DNA from: Gemmatimonadota bacterium
GTDB lineage: Bacteria > Gemmatimonadota > Gemmatimonadetes > Gemmatimonadales > GWC2-71-9
DNA length: 42,081 nt
Reading direction: 5' to 3'
Assembly: GCA_022566515.1 (NCBI GenBank)
Contig: JADFIT010000009.1
Location: forward strand, 1 to 42,081
Shown piece after piece: positions 40,869-42,081 of the stretch. Each line of letters starts with the position of its first letter. The first letter of the stretch is position 1. The notes beneath the pieces are model-generated. The model made no database searches, was not told where the DNA came from, and was given only the letters and a program-made list of their open reading frames with translations. Made by a program: the position numbers and the translations under genes.

Positions 40869-40957
40869 TGTTATGTCGTGTGTACCGTTGACCGCTCACT
40901 CTCCGCGGCACGCAGAGTGCTGTCTCGTGTGTGGTCGTATGATGACTTCCGCTGGGC
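40809..40957. repeat. 149-bp direct repeat, copy B (intact recQ 5' region)
   Basis: This is the partner of 39544-39692, aligned without gaps and with about 17 mismatches. It covers the upstream region and the first 26 or so codons of recQ, ending at the CGC-TGG-GC of the open frame. Sequences outside both repeat copies do not match in direct orientation. Confidence 0.9.
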
Positions 40958-42081
40958 CCAGCGACGCGTGATACTCGGCGCGCTGCGCGGCAGGGATGTG
41001 CTGGCCGTGCTGCCCACCGGCGGGGGGAAATCCCTCTGCTTTCAGGTGCCTGCCCTCGTGCTTCCGGGCACGACGATCGTCGTCTCGCCCTTGATTTCAC
41101 TCATGCAAGATCAGGTGTCCGCACTGCAACGTCGCGGTGTTGCGGCGGAGTATCTGAGCAGCTCTCAAGAGCCACACGAGCAACGCGAGGTGTGGAAAGC
41201 CTACACCGAAGGACGGCTGAAGCTCCTGTATGTGGCACCGGAGAGAATGGCACAGCTCATCGCCCGCAAACCCGATGCGCCAACCCCACTCCTTGCCATC
41301 GATGAGGCACACTGTATCAGCGAGTGGGGTCACGACTTTCGGCCTCACTACCGGGCTCTGGGCCAACATCGGATCGCTCTGGGACGTCCGCCGACCATCG
41401 CGCTCACCGCGTCCGCCACGCCTATGACTCGCACCGACATCATTCGCCTCCTCCGGATGCGCCGGCCCGTGGTGGCCCTCAACTCCTTCGACCGGCCCAA
41501 CCTCCACTTCAGCGTGAGCCGTGCTACAAGTCAGATCACGCGTTTGCGCGAAACAGCCTCGTTGCTCAAGCGGCATCCGGAAACAGCCATCGTGTACGTT
41601 CCAACGAGAAACCACACCGACGGAGTGGCGGCCGTTCTCCTGCGGTGGGGATTCCGGGCCGCGCCGTATCATGCCGGGTTGCCGCCCAAGGCTCGTACAG
41701 AACTCCTCGAGCAGTTCTTGGACGGCCGAGTGCGCGTCATGGTCGCGACCAATGCCTTCGGCATGGGCATCGACAAGAGCGACGTTCGCTTGGTTCTCCA
41801 CCTCGGCATTCCCACGCGCCCGGAGGCCTACTACCAGGAAGCCGGCAGGGCAGGGCGCGACGGTAACCAGTCCTGGTGCCGCCTCCTCTGGCTCAAGGAG
41901 GACTTGCGGCTGGCCACCGCGATGGCTCTGAAGCCCGGTACGCCGAATGTGAGCCAATCCCCCGATCACCTTCGGGCGAAGAAGGCAGGGCTGAAGACGA
42001 TGCGGGAGTACGTGCTGAGCCGGCGGTGTCGGAGGAGAATCCTGCTGGGTTACCTGGGTGAAGAGATCTCGACCTGTACCG
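40878..42081 (+). CDS. recQ: RecQ-type ATP-dependent DNA helicase (runs off the window)
   Basis: RecQ unwinds DNA in the 3'-5' direction during recombination and repair. About 401 residues are visible. The ATP site is VLAVLPTGGGKSLCFQVPAL (about residue 50), the Walker B and aromatic loop read LAIDEAHCISEWGHDFRPHY, and motif VI is YYQEAGRAGRDGNQSWC. The end reaches the zinc-binding region (RRCRRRILLGYLGEEISTC), so the rest of that domain and any HRDC domain are outside. The GTG at 40878 is one of several possible starts (others at 40917 and 40929). It is chosen because codon differences between the two repeat copies are mostly silent from about this point onward. The 5' end lies within repeat copy B. 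Confidence 0.93.
   Translation, partial: MCTVDRSLSAARRVLSRVWSYDDFRWAQRRVILGALRGRDVLAVLPTGGGKSLCFQVPALVLPGTTIVVSPLISLMQDQVSALQRRGVAAEYLSSSQEPHEQREVWKAYTEGRLKLLYVAPERMAQLIARKPDAPTPLLAIDEAHCISEWGHDFRPHYRALGQHRIALGRPPTIALTASATPMTRTDIIRLLRMRRPVVALNSFDRPNLHFSVSRATSQITRLRETASLLKRHPETAIVYVPTRNHTDGVAAVLLRWGFRAAPYHAGLPPKARTELLEQFLDGRVRVMVATNAFGMGIDKSDVRLVLHLGIPTRPEAYYQEAGRAGRDGNQSWCRLLWLKEDLRLATAMALKPGTPNVSQSPDHLRAKKAGLKTMREYVLSRRCRRRILLGYLGEEISTCT

Noticed and set aside
40648-41100. Minus-strand ORF of 150 codons over the recQ start
   Set aside because: It overlaps the conserved RecQ N-terminus and ATP site and has a low-complexity Arg-rich translation.
1-42081. tRNA genes, rRNA genes, CRISPR arrays, intact insertion sequences
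   Set aside because: Scanning for T-loop motifs, regularly spaced repeats and transposase or integrase motifs gave nothing convincing. A tRNAscan-SE and Infernal run would be decisive.

Overview
The window is 42 kb of GC-rich (about 60% by eye), densely packed bacterial chromosome. No tRNA, rRNA, CRISPR array or intact insertion sequence was found. Many neighbouring genes share 4-bp ATGA or GTGA stop/start overlaps. Starts are often GTG, and some genes have good AGGAGG-type ribosome binding sites. Housekeeping content, lipoproteins with ordinary lipoboxes and the mix of pathways point to a free-living diderm heterotroph. The gene set (HEAT/HD-GYP cluster, FolK-YqeK, AspS-PhoH-HD-YbeY, split AtuA, TPPII-like peptidase) would suit Gemmatimonadota or a related phylum. 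That placement is an inference and no marker settles it.

Region 1 (1-10753, all minus strand) is a run of core genes: lexA, truA, an HtrA-type lipoprotein protease, purB, purC, psd and pssA, then a small lipoprotein with a zinc-finger partner, then purF and the N-terminal two fifths or so of pyruvate phosphate dikinase. Phospholipid synthesis (Psd, PssA) is translationally coupled to purine synthesis (PurB, PurC). A TCACA-N6-TGTGA palindrome lies just upstream of the lexA promoter, and a CRP-like TGTGA-N6-TCACA site lies upstream of the lipoprotein.

Region 2 (11179-18234, plus strand) starts with a three-gene signalling cluster: a HEAT-repeat protein, a divergent HD-GYP protein whose N-terminus resembles that of the HEAT protein, and a membrane GAF/MCP-signal protein. 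It continues into folate synthesis with folB and a FolK-YqeK fusion, followed by a LytR_C-domain protein. The rlmN gene runs back towards this block and overlaps it tail to tail.

Region 3 (19730-28887, plus strand) is a tightly coupled series: aspS, phoH, a 7TM-HD protein, ybeY, two CorC-like CBS proteins and mgtE. It covers translation quality, cyclic-dinucleotide turnover and magnesium handling.

Region 4 (29100-39518, plus strand) holds a secreted DUF4139 protein, then acyl-CoA metabolism: MeaB, a stand-alone B12-binding subunit, an acyl-CoA carboxyltransferase, an AtuA-like protein split into two genes and an enoyl-CoA hydratase. A large TPPII-like subtilisin lipoprotein is embedded in this run. 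A small zinc-ribbon membrane protein closes it.

Region 5 (39519-42081) is the accessory part. The 5' end of recQ occurs twice as a 149-bp direct repeat. The first copy is a dead fragment and the second leads into the real recQ, which runs off the window. The two copies enclose about 1.1 kb containing a decayed GxxExxY gene between 32-bp inverted repeats and an intact DUF4160-DUF2442 gene pair. This is the most unusual structure in the window.
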